NCBI GenBank assembly: GCA_014529385.2
Contig: CM043962.1
Coordinates: forward strand, 127,291,470-127,355,469
Direction of reading: 5' to 3'
Length of the DNA: 64,000 nt
Source: Adiantum capillus-veneris
Lineage: Eukaryota > Streptophyta > Polypodiopsida > Polypodiales > Pteridaceae
Every line of letters begins with the position of its first letter. Within the stretch, counting starts at the first letter, position 1. A program made the translations under genes and the position numbers. Shown here piece by piece: positions 1 through 11,237 of the stretch. Under the pieces are notes generated by a model. The model was given only the letters and a program-made list of their open reading frames with translations. It made no database searches and had not been told where the DNA came from.

Positions 1-1172
1 CAAGTTGACTCCGTGAGGATATTAAATCCTGATCCCCCATCTAAGAGTACATCGGGGAAAAACACATTTCCAATAGAAGCCCCAACTACTGGTACCTTGT
101 AATCAACATCCAAAGGTTGAAGTTCAAAAGCTTCCCCATCAACAATTTCCTCACTATACATTCATGTTTCTTGATTATTTCATCTTACTTCCTTAGTAAG
201 CCTTTTTATAAGTTGTTATGATAATGCAGGTAACAACCTCAACATCTGCTTTACTGTGATTGTTATCGAAGTTGTCAACAAAGAATCATAAAATTCATCA
301 CCACCAACCTGTTCTTGCAATACAGTTGGATTGCGTATTAAACTCCTTCTTCCAAGATCATCCAATGATCTTATAACAAAACTCCAATCCTCAGGTGGCG
401 GTACACCCTCTCTCTGAGAGTCATGCACTTCCTTGAGTGCCCCTGTCCTTACTACTTTTTGATCTTTCCATTTCAAATTGTCTGGGTTGTCCACTCTTCC
501 AAGGTGCATTTTCCAATCGTGGTCTTTGCCCTAGTGACCACCATGGCATCGGTACATCCATTGGCTTCTGAAACATCTTCAATTAGGATCCAAGCCGTGA
601 TGATTAGTTTGTTGTTTCTCTTTGGCAAACTCTACCTTTTCTCAATACATTCTTCCTTAGTCAAAAGCTCTTACAGTTGCTTCCACCAGATCAAAAAATT
701 CCTAAGTATTTGCTAATGGGGGTCTCTTTGCTACTGCACTTCTGAACTCCTTTTTGAGTCCCTTACAAAAATAATCTCCCAATTTCTCCATAGAATGTTG
801 TTGTGCTGATTCCAACCTATTATATAGGTTTTGAACTACTATGCATAATCTTCGTCCAACAAATCTTTCTGCTTCAATTTCCTCAATTTCTTTAAAATGT
901 CTTTAGGTGTTTTATCTTCCCTGAACCTTAATAAAAATCTCTGCCTCAAATCATTATAATCAACAAAAGCGACCATTCCATATTGCAAGAACCATCCATG
1001 GCTTATCCTGCAGTGTTGCTGCCAAATGTTCTTTCTTCACTACATCCTGATGTAACACCTCATAACCACTTGCAAACCACTTTGTTTGAAACTGACCAAC
1101 ATGGCTATCAACATCTTGGAACTTTTTCCCACTGAAATTTGATGCCCCCACTTTGGGATTTGGTGCAGCCAT
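1..1172 (-). pseudogene. gypsy gag-protease remnant
   Basis: The minus-strand reading opens with MAAPNPKVGASNFSGKKF at 1172 and continues in gag-like sequence: a block around 730-960 with an FREDKTPKDIL segment and a GDYFCKGLKKEF segment resembles plant gypsy capsid C-terminal halves. Stops at several points (for example near 850 and 720) and small frame changes break it. Closest to the left edge, about 15-60, the reading VLLDGGSGFNIL is an aspartic protease active-site block (D-G-G-S-G-x-N-I form), so protease follows gag, as expected for pol order. The protein would form the particle core and process the polyprotein; this copy cannot. Frame repair is uncertain, so residue positions are approximate. 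Confidence 0.65.
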
Positions 1173-1899
1173 TCGAGGTGTCGGAAGTGTTTTGAGTACT
1201 CTTACCGGGAGTGTATTAAAAGGTAAAGTACATGTTATTGATGGTACAAACTGTAATTGTCTTCTTGCCCTTAAGATTGACTAAGTCAGCAATACATTCA
1301 CTAATTGTCCCAAAAGTGGGTTTACTGTGGGAGGAGTTGTTTGTTGGTCTTCTTGGTTTTTAGGGGGGGTCTCTTGGAGCCTATGTTTAGGTTCTTGCAT
1401 TTCAATCCCCGCCCCAATAGTTTCCTCTCTTGTAGCAATCCCCCTTACAAGTTCTTCTTGGTCATCACTACTCGACTCTTCCTCATGTCTTCCCCTGCAA
1501 CAAACTCTCTTCTCAGTCTAAACCTTGTGCCATATGAGTGTTGTGGTAAATTGGACCCTTGTCTTGACCCACTCATACATGATTTCTTCTTTTCTGTCTT
1601 AAATATTGTACCAACACTTTCCTTTCATACAGAATGTAAATGAAGGTAAATTGCATGCCCCAAAAGGTAAAAATGAAGTAACTACCTTGTCAATCACTGC
1701 AATTTTGATTTCCCTTGGTACATTCAGGAAGAACTCCTTCAAGAACTTGGTTGCATATTCCTCAGACTCTTGTTGCGGGGTTATCCAATTGGAGAATTCC
1801 CTCAGGTGGTCTATGTCCACTTGCATATCAATTTCGTACTGTATTCCTGAGTGCCATATGGTTTAGACTGAATTCAAATTGATTGCAAGATCGCCAAAG

Positions 1900-2680
1900 T
1901 GTTAGGGGCTCACAACCCTAATAGGATATTAGTACAAGAGGTATGCAGTGTATAGATAAATGAAGTAGGAGAATGCATATCAAAACACATAACTCCATAA
2001 TAGATAAATGAGAAACACCATTATGAAGATAGTTACCTCAGTTAGAGGCATTCCCCCAATGAGAGAGCTCCGTGTGACCTACTTATTGACCATTTTCTTC
2101 CTAATCGCCTTCATCATGGCGAGCTTCGTCTCCATGCCACCTTCCATAGTTTGAGTCCAAGAGCTTCTTTATAATATTTGAGATAATCTTGAAAAAATAA
2201 GAGAAAATACAACAATAATGGAGAGAAACCTATAAGAAATTGTTTGTGTGGAGTTGGATAGTCATGACTTCTTCCCATGTGGACAGATAGGCTCCACCAA
2301 TTTGGTCGTATCTCCCAAACCGTAGCTCCAAAAATTATTAAAGATATAGGCTCCAAACGATCAACTCAATGCCTACAACTTTTTTTGGTGAAAACGTTTC
2401 CCAATTCGGAATGGAAAGAATAGAGAAAAATCCCACAAAAATATGTGTTCATTTTTGCCCTTCTAAAAGTATTCTAGGTGGTCCCCTCTTGACTTCATGT
2501 GCAAGCCTTGTGTCCACAAGTGAATTAGGATTGAATTTGATAATATTTTGTTGACTCTAGCTTGAAATTTTCTTTTTCATAGGTTTGTTCTTACCTCTCC
2601 TTATTTCTGAGATCAAAATGTGTCAAAACCATAGCTATGTATAAAGTAAATAGAGAGGATTTTTTTGGTAATTTTCATGC
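1900..2680 (-). repeat. LTR of the left-edge gypsy element (5' LTR on the minus strand)
   Basis: On the plus strand it begins TGTTAGGGGCTCACAAC at 1900, directly beside the gag leader. It shares short blocks in the same order with the 2-kb LTRs at 47469 and 55501: a tatctcc...accgtagctccaaa block near 2310, a caattcggaatgg block near 2400 and a gtggtcccct block near 2480. That points to a distant relative of the same LTR family rather than the same element. The right border is set only by where the next element's integrase similarity begins. Confidence 0.5.
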
Positions 2681-2684
2681 ATCA

Positions 2685-3358
2685 GGTCCTTCCTCCTCTT
2701 AGGGTCCTTGAATCCTTTCCACCAAGTGCATACCAAGAGAGAGGTGGAGAAAAATTTGAAAAACGGCCCTCAATTGGTTGACTAAACTTTACAAGTTTAT
2801 TCCAATCAAATCCACAAATAAAACTATTGACTTAGCTAGCTTCTTTGTTGACAATCTTTACAGATTGTATGGGTTGCCTAGCAATATTGTGAGTGATTGT
2901 GATATGAAGCTTCAAAAACTATTGGGTACACAATTTAACATCAATATGGTAGATCATCTTGAGATGGATGGCCAGAATGAATATATTAATCAAGTGATAG
3001 AGGATATGTTAAGAGCATACCTTAGAAAAAACCAATTAGATTGGGAATATCATCTCCTTATTCTCAAGTTTTCTTACAGTAGTACCAAGCATGTGATGGC
3101 TAGTTTTATTCCTCCCATGCTTATGTCATTGACTAATAGATTCTGATTGATTTCATTGCTCCTCTAGCCAACCGCATGAGTCTGAGCATATTCCCAAAAT
3201 ATCACAATCTATATGCACGTCATCATGTGCATTCACAAGCATCAGTCAAGTGGAAAGACAAACTTGAAGATGGTTCCACTTGGGAAAACATTAGTTTTCT
3301 TAAGAATAAATTTTCCACTTTTGTTTTTGAGGACAAAAATGCTTCTCTAAGGGGGGAG
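2685..3358 (+). pseudogene. gypsy integrase C-terminal part plus chromodomain (fragment)
   Basis: The open stretch 2778-3146 reads as the second half of a retroviral-type integrase core: TKLYKFIPIKS, a SDCDMK segment (the SDRD block with its catalytic aspartate), then VDHLEMDGQNEYINQVIEDML, which carries the catalytic glutamate. Stops follow, and then a chromodomain at 3200-3350 with VKWKDKLEDGSTWENISFL and a FVFEDKNAS tail. Chromodomains fused to integrase steer new copies to particular chromatin. The closest relative in the window is the element at 41928-57857, which has the same order and a similar PPT. Everything upstream of the mid-integrase is missing. Confidence 0.75.
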
Positions 3359-3361
3359 TAA
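3348..3361 (+). other. polypurine tract of the truncated chromodomain gypsy
   Basis: TAAGGGGGGAGTAA directly follows the chromodomain reading frame and precedes TGTC, matching the arrangement AAGGGGGGGTAA/TGTA at 57723-57737 in the related element. It would prime plus-strand DNA synthesis. The LTR that should follow is absent beyond its first few bases. Confidence 0.6.
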
Positions 3362-4041
3362 TGTCAAGCCAAGGCACTAGGATGGATGAGGCCCTTCTCT
3401 AGGAGTTCGGTGATTTGTTTTTGGATTTCTTGCTGGTGCAAAGGGCTATGTCTATATGGTGCTCTGTGTGGCGGTTGTGAGCCTAGAAAAATTTCAATTT
3501 TATGATCTAATTCACCACAAGAGGGTGGGAGGTTAGGAGGGTAATCATCCACAAAGAAATCATTATACTGTGAGAGGAAATCATTATGTGTGTGAGAGAC
3601 AGACGATTGTGTGTGCTCCACTTCAGTAACAAATATCATGTATGCTTTGTCATCCTTTCGTAGTGCATGTTTTGCTTGTGTTTGTGATATCAAGGGGAAC
3701 ATAGCAAGTGATGCATCACCAAAAAGTGGAATAGATTTTCCATTGAAAGTAAAATTCATTGTGTGCGTGCAATAATCAATTTGTGGATTATGTTGGTGAC
3801 GAAAAGGCATGCCCAAAATGATGTCGGTGGATTGCAATGGTGCAATTAAAAAATCACGTTGTTTTGTGTAATCACCAATGGTAATTGCGAGAGATTTAAT
3901 TTCACGTGTGCCATTGTACCTAGTACCTTGAAAAGAACATTTAACTTTGTATGCAGATGGTGTGGTGGTTAAATTCAATTTTCTAACCAACTTTTCAGAA
4001 ATAAAATCGTGTGAACTACCATCATCGTGTAAAATAGACAC
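3362..4041 (-). pseudogene. gypsy aspartic protease with the start of RT
   Basis: This 225-residue minus-strand reading starts SILHDDGSSHDFISEKLV, an aspartic protease flap and active-site region in which the usual D-S/T-G is D-D-G. It continues through ILGMPFRHQHNPQIDY (the typical post-protease GxxW/P block) to a linker, then to the RT N-terminus with HRAPYRHSPLHQQEIQKQI and LLEKGLIHPS. It ends there, just before the conserved substrate-loop segment that normally follows. The break coincides with the 3' terminus of the opposing element, so the truncation is structural and not a point mutation. Confidence 0.75.
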
Positions 4042-4188
4042 ACTTGAATCTTGAATTTTGGCCTTTCTGACGGAGCAAAGTATGAATTGAAATTGTCTTG
4101 CCTGTTACGTGAGGTGGTGTTGCAGCTGTCCAATCAGCCATGGCATCGTCGAGGGTTTCTGATGCATCTTCAATGTTGTGTATGCGAG

Positions 4189-5278
4189 CTATGGGTTGGC
4201 GAGGACCGGGTGGACGATTTTTGGTGCAGTTGGATTCAACATGGCCGTATTGGTGGCATTTGAAGCACTGAACACCATTACGACGTGCAGGGGGGTTGGG
4301 ATGTGTGTTTGAAATTTGAGGTTTAGTGTGTGTGGGTGGAGTGGTCGAATTGTGTTGTGGGCGATAATTATTTTGGTGACTACGGGGAAAGGGGGTGGAC
4401 GGTTTTGTGTGTAATTATTTGGGGGAGGATTTGAAGTATACCTGTTGAAATTATTACGGTTGCAATTGCGATTGCGGTTGTTGTTATCCCATTGATTGCG
4501 AGGTTGAAAATTGGGACGGTTGGGGTTATGCGTGTTGTGCACTTCATGGACGATAGAGCTGATTTCTTCATCAGCATCGTAGGCTAAGGGCATAGCTTCA
4601 TAAAGAGACGCCGGTTTAAGAGAATTGAGGTTTGATTGTATACCATTGGGAATACCATCTTCATATTTGCGTTGGAGAGACTCTACAGGCACTCCTACCA
4701 TACGGAGGAGTAGAAGACGATCGGTATAATGAGAGATGGTATCTTCTTGCATCCATGAGAATTTGGCCTAAGCACGACGAGAGTCAAGACCAAATTGAGG
4801 GGGTAGGAAGGAATCTTTGACCCACTATTGAAAACTGTCCCAAGTTGATGGTCGTTCTGCTGTTACGAAGCACGCTCCACCAGAGTGAAGCTTGACCAGA
4901 AAGGTGATTAGTAGCACATTTATTTTTATCTTTTTCACTGAAAGATTCGCCAGCAAAATAATCGTCGAATTGAGTTAACCAAGATAGCACTATTTCACCA
5001 ATTTTGCGACCATCAAACTTGAAAAACGTGAGAGAGTTTTGACTTATCTTTGCCTCTTTGTTGGATTGTTGAGCTTCGAACGCGGCCTTCAAAATTTTGA
5101 TCATACGTTCATCTTTGTTGTCGTCTTCGCATGCTCTTTTCTGATCATTTGCTGCAAGGCGTTGATTTGCAATGTCTAATTCCTATTGCAGCAAGAATAC
5201 TTGTTGCTCCAAGGTCGGTGGCGGGAGAGGTGAGTCAGTAGTCCAGTCGGAAGGGTTACTGGCACCATTTGTCTCCAT
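4189..5278 (-). pseudogene. gypsy gag with zinc knuckle, broken
   Basis: The reading begins METNGASNPSDWTTDSP at 5278, passes a stop near 5185, and resumes as a typical retrotransposon gag with FFKFDGRKIGEIVLSWLTQFDDYF and ATNHLSGQASLWWSVL (capsid core). A second block (4752-4300) has the TISHYTDRLLLLRMVGVP segment and an Asn/Arg-rich tail. After a frame change, a CCHC knuckle CFKCHQYGHVESNC lies at about 4235-4275. Gag would package element RNA. At least one stop and two frameshifts are present. The protease reading follows it directly downstream on the minus strand. Confidence 0.7.
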
Positions 5279-5440
5279 TGTAAGGGAATAAAGTAAGAAT
5301 TAATTTGATATGATGTAAATCACGGTTTGGAATTGAGGATGTCCGTCGAATGAATTCGAGAACGTTGGATATTGTGTCGTCTGATAGAGTTACTTCATTG
5401 CACATGAGCGTGTAGAGGCGCCACCATTGAGGCCATAAGA

Positions 5441-5712
5441 TGAGTGAGAGGAGTGTGTGCTAACCATGATGAAGAGGGTGTGTGTGTGTGCTCTTGCTTA
5501 GAGATGGTGATGAGGAAAAAAAAAACGATGTGTGTGATGGTCTGTCAGTTTTTGTCCCCAAACAACAAAATTGAATCTCTGTGTGTGCGTTTCCCTTGAG
5601 CAGGCCCTTTGAAAAAAAATCCGATGTCTCTTTGAAAAGCAACTTTTCCCATACTAACTAATGGTGGGGGATGAACTTTAACTTAAATCGTTCTTGCAAG
5701 CTGCACCTCGCA
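5441..5712. other. spacer, probable LTR/leader remnant
   Basis: Contains GT-rich runs (gtgtgtgtgtgt near 5470) and A-runs, and no credible coding sequence. It probably belongs to the LTR or leader of the neighbouring minus-strand gypsy, but no second LTR copy is present to prove it. Confidence 0.3.
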
Positions 5713-6168
5713 TTAGGAAAAGTTTGGACTCAAAAATGGGCCTTGTAAGAATTGTTGATGTGGCATAGCTTTCAAAAAGTGGGGATCGGTAATTTTTTTG
5801 CAAATAAGATACAAACTTGTCGGAGGTTGGATATTTAGAATCTACTCTTCAAATGCTATCTATTGATATATAGCATGCATGTATCAGACATTGCCTTCAT
5901 GTAGATCTAGAAAAAGGTGATTTTAGATTACCGTAACGGTAACAAAACCTGGTTGATTGAAAAAAAATGGCATAACTTTCATAGAAGTCATCCAAAATTT
6001 TCGGACCTTGGCTCTTTAGAATCCATTTTTCAATAACTTTCCAATGATAGGTCATATCATGGGGTTCTAAGCAATATTTAGAGGGGTCTACCGGGTTGCT
6101 TTCTTTTGTACAACTTTGATTATGTGGCACTCTTAAAAGGCCCAAAAATGAGTTCAAAATTTTCCTAA
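5713..6168. repeat. foldback / MITE-like inverted-repeat element, copy 1
   Basis: Both ends read TTAGGAAAA...TTTGGACTCA inward: the left end at 5713 and the right end as its reverse complement, finishing TTTTCCTAA at 6168. Similarity between the two halves continues inward as degraded inverted blocks (for example an AGAATCTACTCTTCAA block near 5840 against GGATTCT near 6025). Length 456 bp, close to the 448 bp of the second copy at 57977. No transposase is encoded. I could not see a convincing target-site duplication, so the superfamily is open. Confidence 0.7.
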
Positions 6169-6371
6169 TGGATCTCTACAAAAAGTAAAGGTCAAGGATA
6201 TTATGGCAAGGGCATATCATAAAGTGATGGTTTGACTGGTTGTTAATCAAGGCTCAACTATGCACGGAGGAAAGGAAATGTGGGCGGTCAAAGTTGCCTT
6301 GGATGAGTTGTAACGGATGGAGGGCATGTTTCATGCAAGCTACACAAGCAGCGGCCGCTTGTTTTTTTTTT

Positions 6372-6464
6372 CTATTTGTGGAGGTGATGTGTGGTTGAGG
6401 TCTACACTGCTTTTTCCTTTTTTTTTGCTATTTGCGGGGGTGATATGTGGTTGAGGTCTACACT
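6372..6464. repeat. two-copy tandem repeat, 56-bp period
   Basis: ctatttgyggrggtgatrtg-type sequence followed by tggttgaggtctacact occurs at 6372-6408 and again at 6428-6464, separated by a poly-T-rich spacer. It is a local duplication with no evident function. The surrounding 6170-7090 shows no recognisable coding sequence. Confidence 0.6.
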
Positions 6465-7094
6465 CACTATTGCAATTTGGTGGTTTTGCTGACAGTCGAC
6501 TACTGCAGCTTTTTTGTTATTGCCATTACTACTTTTTCATTTTTGTCGACAATTGTTCCTATTGTGGGGTCTACATCGTTTGCAATAGGCTACGACCGAA
6601 CCCAATTTGCTCATGAGCCATGCCGTAAAGCCCAAGCCCAAGAGCCTCTACATGTTGCAGGCAAGAGAAAAAAAAAGAAAAATTAGTCCGCCATTGACGA
6701 GTGCGTTTCCCCTCCTTCTTCTTTTTCAGAGTCACATTTCCTTTAAGCAGGCTTCTCTTGAGATAGTTTCCTATGAAGTTAAAGTCCTCTTCTTCTTCTA
6801 ATGCACCTTAACAAATATTAAAAGAAATTGTAGCTTCTAAGTGCTCATATTTATCTAATCTACTTTATCAGATCTCTACATATACACATCTTTATCTACA
6901 TCACAAGTTCAAATACAATATCATGTTTTATTAAAAGAAACTATACCAAGGCTACTTCACGGATACTCACAGGCCATCCATCACAAAGGCTCATATATAA
7001 AGATAGAGAACTTCCAAATTTGCATAGATGTTCGAGATATTCTCTCATATCCATTCTGGTCATCATCATTGCAAGCCCAAGAGCATAGCCATGG

Positions 7095-7106
7095 GCTCTG
7101 ATACCA
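7095..7106 (-). other. primer binding site, initiator tRNA-Met type
   Basis: The plus strand reads GCTCTGATACCA, the reverse complement of TGGTATCAGAGC, the standard site complementary to the 3' end of plant initiator tRNA-Met. It places a minus-strand retroelement's 5' LTR at coordinates above 7107. No gag is visible downstream of it (below 7090), so the element is non-autonomous or eroded. Confidence 0.7.
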
Positions 7107-7211
7107 CTACTACAAACGGAAGCAAGGAAGGCCCTGCAAAATACTAAAAACTACACCATGCAAGCCAAAATCCGCATACCTGGCAAATAACGCGAACACC
7201 ATAGCCGTTGC

Positions 7212-7212
<1 letters not shown>

Positions 7213-7273
<61 letters not shown>
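7213..7273. repeat. (AG)n microsatellite
   Basis: About 61 bp of uninterrupted AG dinucleotides inside the LTR-like region, just downstream (minus strand) of the TATA box. Confidence 0.95.
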
Positions 7274-7275
<2 letters not shown>

Positions 7276-7335
7276 ACAATCAATGGGTGCAATCCCTCCC
7301 CATGCAAGAGTGAGCATGTCCCTCTTGCACGTATT

Positions 7336-7344
7336 TATTTTATA
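7336..7344 (-). promoter_or_regulatory. candidate TATA box of the LTR-like region
   Basis: The minus strand reads TATAAAATA, about 230 bp before the primer binding site. That suits an LTR promoter whose transcript would start near 7305-7310. Prediction from sequence only. Confidence 0.45.
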
Positions 7345-7984
7345 GAAAAGTTCATGCTCAAAAATGAGTTACATCCAGTTCACACTCGGGCATAAAATAG
7401 TCATGGCTCATAAAGAGCTCAATGTAACAATAAGTAGTTTTCTACATCTCAACTTATAACTAAACCATAAATACTAAGGCTTGCCACACAAAATCCAATG
7501 GTGTCAATTTTATTCCGAATAACTACTATCGCCTTATTGTCCATCACGTGCCAATCACACTGATCTGCGCAAACAACACCCAACAAGTGATCATATTCCA
7601 CAATTCAAATCAACATTGCAATGCTTCATCAAAATATCAAATATTTCACAAATATATCATCAAAATATCAATTCCATTACAAGCTATCCATTTGACCGAT
7701 ACACGGTTCAGTAGGAGGTTCAATAAAACCAAGAAAAGAATTTTGAATCTCCAAGTTGTTGTCCCTTTGCAACTATTTGTGTAACCAACTTATATCCAAA
7801 ATAGTGTGTAGAGTCTATTTATAAGTCACTTATCTTAAATGAGTTAGCACAACTAGGATTACTAAATAGATGACCAGTTTCTAGACTTTCTATAGGTGCT
7901 AGAGCATGTAAAAATACATATTCTCAACTTTGCATGAAAGTGATTATCCCAAAAAATCTTATCACCATAGATTTAGTCCTTCAC

Positions 7985-8226
7985 TTATTGTTATTCCTCA
8001 TATGTAGCCAACCTCAACATACACCCTATCATAAACATGAACGGACTAAACCTAGCTACAACATGCTTCAACATGCTTGGCATCATGATAAAAAAACTGC
8101 AAACTAGAGTGGTAATCTTTCCAATTGGATTGCTCATATCCTCTAGCACCAAATTAATACTTGAAAGATGGCCATCAATCTATGGATGAGTGGAAACTGA
8201 GTAATCTATATAATCAATACACATTA
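7985..8226 (-). pseudogene. decayed gypsy integrase core
   Basis: The minus-strand reading from about 8220 is THP, a stop in the usual glutamine position, then IDGHLSSINLVLEDM, the integrase block that carries the third catalytic acid, although its glutamate is no longer present. It continues with an SMLKHVVARFSPFMFMIG segment that matches the usual KHxxTGFSPFxLMYG stretch. It ends at a stop near 7990. Only about 75 residues are recognisable. Sequence at 8230-9700 may contain its eroded RT and RNase H, but I could not read these reliably. Confidence 0.6.
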
Positions 8227-8229
8227 TGA

Positions 8230-9757
8230 ACAAGCAACTTTGTTAGCTTTAGAGATTGAATAGTGACTGAATAAACTTTTACAAAGTCTAGTCAAATTAT
8301 GTACAATCACCACAGAGCCATCAACTTGTATGGTGGTTGGTAAACCCACAATAAATCTCATAAACATATTGCATGCCGCTCCAAATCTACCTTTGCTAAA
8401 CATTAGGGTCCAAAGACCAAGTGTTTATACATGTAGAAAAAACTAATCCAAACCTGCATTTTCATGACTATAAGTGCCAATGCTTGAGGAAGATGCTATA
8501 GTCATGGTACATAGCGAAGATGAGGGAATCAAATATGTAAATAGTTCTACAAAAAGAAACTAACTACTTTCCACTGCAATCACTTGAAAGCCTTGCTAAC
8601 ACATTTGATCCATAATAAAATGTGAAAATGAATCACATCTAGGTACAAACAATGAAACATTTTCATTAAGAGATCATAGACTTTCTTTATCAAACTTGAA
8701 AGGTACATTACTAAAATTTCAGCATCAAAAGGCCCAATATTTCTTTGACTTGTTAAACACTAAATTAGAGATTAGTGAAAATAATTCAATATTTGTTTAA
8801 TGAACTTGGGTGTTGCCTTGGCACTCTGAACCTCATGGTTAGATTTTGCAAATGCAAACCCTTGGTTAGATTCTACAAAGAAACTGCTTAAACTATCAGT
8901 TAATTATGACTAGCATAGTCTACCGTGTCACCAATAGTGATTGTAAGCAACTTGGTAAGGTGAACTTATCTACTACCCCTTGGTAGATTGAGGACTTCTT
9001 TCCTTGAAAGGACAACTATGAAAAGGTCGGTGACCCTCAACACTGATGAAGTTATTTTTTCACTAGTTGGGTCATACCCTTGAAAATACCACTCCTATAG
9101 ACACAATCAATGCTATAAACTAAGAAAGAAATCCTCTCAAGTTTGAATCTTATTCACAATTGGATTAGACTAAGTAGTAGATCCTCTCAAGGTATAATTT
9201 TGTTCATAACTGGATCTTAAAACAATCATATCTCCCCATAAAAAGAAGAGAAAGATTTCCAACACCAAAAAGAAGGTAGTGATACTAGATTTTTTTTTTG
9301 TTTTTAAAACAAGAGATTACCTACCTTGAGGCTCTCTTAGTAGATTTAGGATATCCCATGAATTAGTTTCTTGATAGCAAGGCCATGCTTGCCTACTATA
9401 GGCAGAAACCATAATCTGTAATCATGCATATTGTGCATATAACCAATGATATAGAGTTCTTGCCGTTGCAATCAACATTTAAGGTTATAAATATTTAAGT
9501 ATGTGATTAGAGATAGAAGCTTACCTCCATATTGTTTAGCTTTCAATCTGAAAAATATAAAAATGAATTTATTAATAGTTTTTTTATATCAATCTAGTAA
9601 TAAATTATAGCACCTTAAGTTTGATATAAAATAATTAGGCATATGTTACCTTTGTTTTAATCTTTGTAGTATACTTTTGTAAGTCAATAATCTTTATATA
9701 TATAGTGGTTTATTACTTGTATTTAGAAATCGTCGATTATTATTGAATTCAATATTT
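8230..9757. other. AT-rich stretch, no recognised gene
   Basis: No frame longer than a few dozen codons is supported on either strand. It is probably eroded retroelement sequence adjoining the integrase relic, followed from about 9550 by the 3' flank of the Helitron. A CTAG at 9596 is a possible Helitron terminus, but no clear hairpin accompanies it. Confidence 0.4.
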
Positions 9758-11234
9758 TTATGTTCTTTCGATTAGTCCAAGAGAAAAACATTTTCGAACT
9801 ATTAACAATGACTTACTAAAGATAGTACATCCCTGGGATTTATGTCCAGTCATTGCATATGCTAGTGTTAGTGGAAAAGATTTTTTATGATACCATGTTC
9901 CATTGTATGTCTTTTTTTAAATATTTAGATCTTCTAATAGTTACATTTTGTTGTGTATGATTTACACGTATTACAAGTTTTGTTATAATAGATGTTATAT
10001 TGTTATATTTAATATCTAAGACTGTCCCAAAAGTTCCATTAGCTATACCTATTGTTAGATCTATGTTTTGTGTAAACATTACTAATGCCCCTATTGCTAC
10101 TTTGGATAGGGTATGAAATTCTGTATCATTTATCCAATGTTGTAGTTCTGGTATATGATGTGCTGTTGTAGAACTATCTATATTGAATATATTGGAATGG
10201 TTGAATATCTTTAATAATATGAGGTCATTATAGTATATGACATCTTGATTATGTGTACATAATATAGTTGTGTCTTTATCTATATATTGTTCTAAATCTT
10301 TCTCCTGTATAAATGTATCTTTTAAGTATTTATCTAATTGTGATTTAGATGGTTTACTTTGTCTGATTATATTTAAGAATTCAATGAAGTCTAGATCTGA
10401 ACAATGACGTATTGAGGTATATAATGTGTGGTGTATAGCTAATTTCCAAAATGTAGAATTTGTTATTACACATTTTTGGCATATTAAGTCTTTATTTTTA
10501 CAATTACATATTGCAGGCAATTGTGCTATATCTCCAAATAGAAGTATTTTTTTAGTGTTAAATATTTCTAGCATAGATAGATTACAAGATTCTAAAATTT
10601 GGAGTATAATTGTATGTAATATTTGTGATGTCATCATTGAGAATTCATCAATTATAATTACATCAGAAGATCTCATTTTAATTGAACGAATATCATTTGG
10701 TTCTAAATTAGAACGAAATAATTGATTTTTATTAGGTAAACAAAAAAAAAAATGTGAAGTACATGCTAATCGACTAAGTCTTGTAACTGCTACTTCTATG
10801 GTTGGTGTAAGGAGGACTCCTATGTTTTTGGTTATACATTTAAATGTGATATATTGAATCAGAAACGTTTTCCCAGATCCAAGTGTTCCATTTATTATAT
10901 CTAACCCACCCGATTTTTCAAAAAATTTATTGTATATTAGTTCTTGCTCTTTAGTCAAAGTTGTATTTTCTATGTGTTTAAGCTCTTGTAGATGTATCAT
11001 TGGATCATATTGATTCTCTCCTACAATTTTAATATTGGTCTGTTTTTCTATAAACTCATTTAATGTTAAATTTTCTTCTAAATTATGTATGGGATGCACT
11101 TGAAGTATTTGATTTGTAATTTGTTGTCTAGATTCATCGATTAATATATGTAATTGAGAATAATTTCCAACTAGATTCTCTATGTCTTGTTCATTCTTTA
11201 TTATTTGTCGTATTTGACATTCTAAAAAGTAAGA
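9758..11234 (-). pseudogene. Helitron PIF1-like helicase domain
   Basis: The minus-strand frame is open from 11234 to 9885. It carries Walker A GTLGSGKT (about 10880), Walker B VIIIDEFSMM (about 10655) and motif III LLFGDIAQLPA (about 10530). Past the stop at 9885 the frame shifts and the C-terminal motif continues as FPLTLAYAMTGHKSQGCTIF (9820-9875), ending near 9758. PIF1-type helicases unwind DNA 5' to 3', and in Helitrons this unwinds the displaced strand. All three ATPase motifs look intact, but the terminal frameshift and the upstream stop at 11235 make it a pseudogene. Confidence 0.85.
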
Positions 11235-11237
11235 TTT

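Larger units (their letters stand above)
1..2680 (-). mobile_element. 5' part of a minus-strand Ty3/gypsy retrotransposon
   Basis: Read on the minus strand, an LTR-like stretch (about 2680 to 1900) is followed by a leader, a decayed gag (1172 to about 216) and the start of an aspartic protease that runs off the left edge. The rest of pol lies outside the window. The LTR ends ...CCTAACA on the minus strand, next to CTTTGGCGATC, a possible primer binding site whose tRNA I could not assign. The distal LTR border is approximate because no second copy is in view. Several in-frame stops mark it as an old, inactive copy. Confidence 0.7.
3362..5440 (-). mobile_element. 5' half of a second minus-strand gypsy element
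   Basis: On the minus strand this holds a leader, gag (from 5278), a CCHC knuckle, a protease and only the first residues of reverse transcriptase before it stops at the junction near 3362. The remainder of pol and the 3' LTR are missing. A GGTGGCGCC run near 5430 and a decayed CTATCAGAC run near 5390 are both weak primer-binding candidates, so the LTR boundary is unresolved. Confidence 0.7.
7107..7500 (-). repeat. LTR-like promoter region belonging to the PBS at 7095
   Basis: This lies immediately 5' (minus strand) of the tRNA-Met primer site and contains a TATA box and an AG satellite, as LTR U3-R-U5 regions here do. The inner edge is fixed by the PBS. The outer edge is not known because no second LTR copy was found. 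A TG...CA terminus is not evident at the PBS side. Confidence 0.4.

Noticed and set aside
9590-9600. CTAG at 9596 as the Helitron 3' end
   Set aside because: No convincing hairpin just inside it and the flanking bases do not fit an A/T insertion site; left unassigned.
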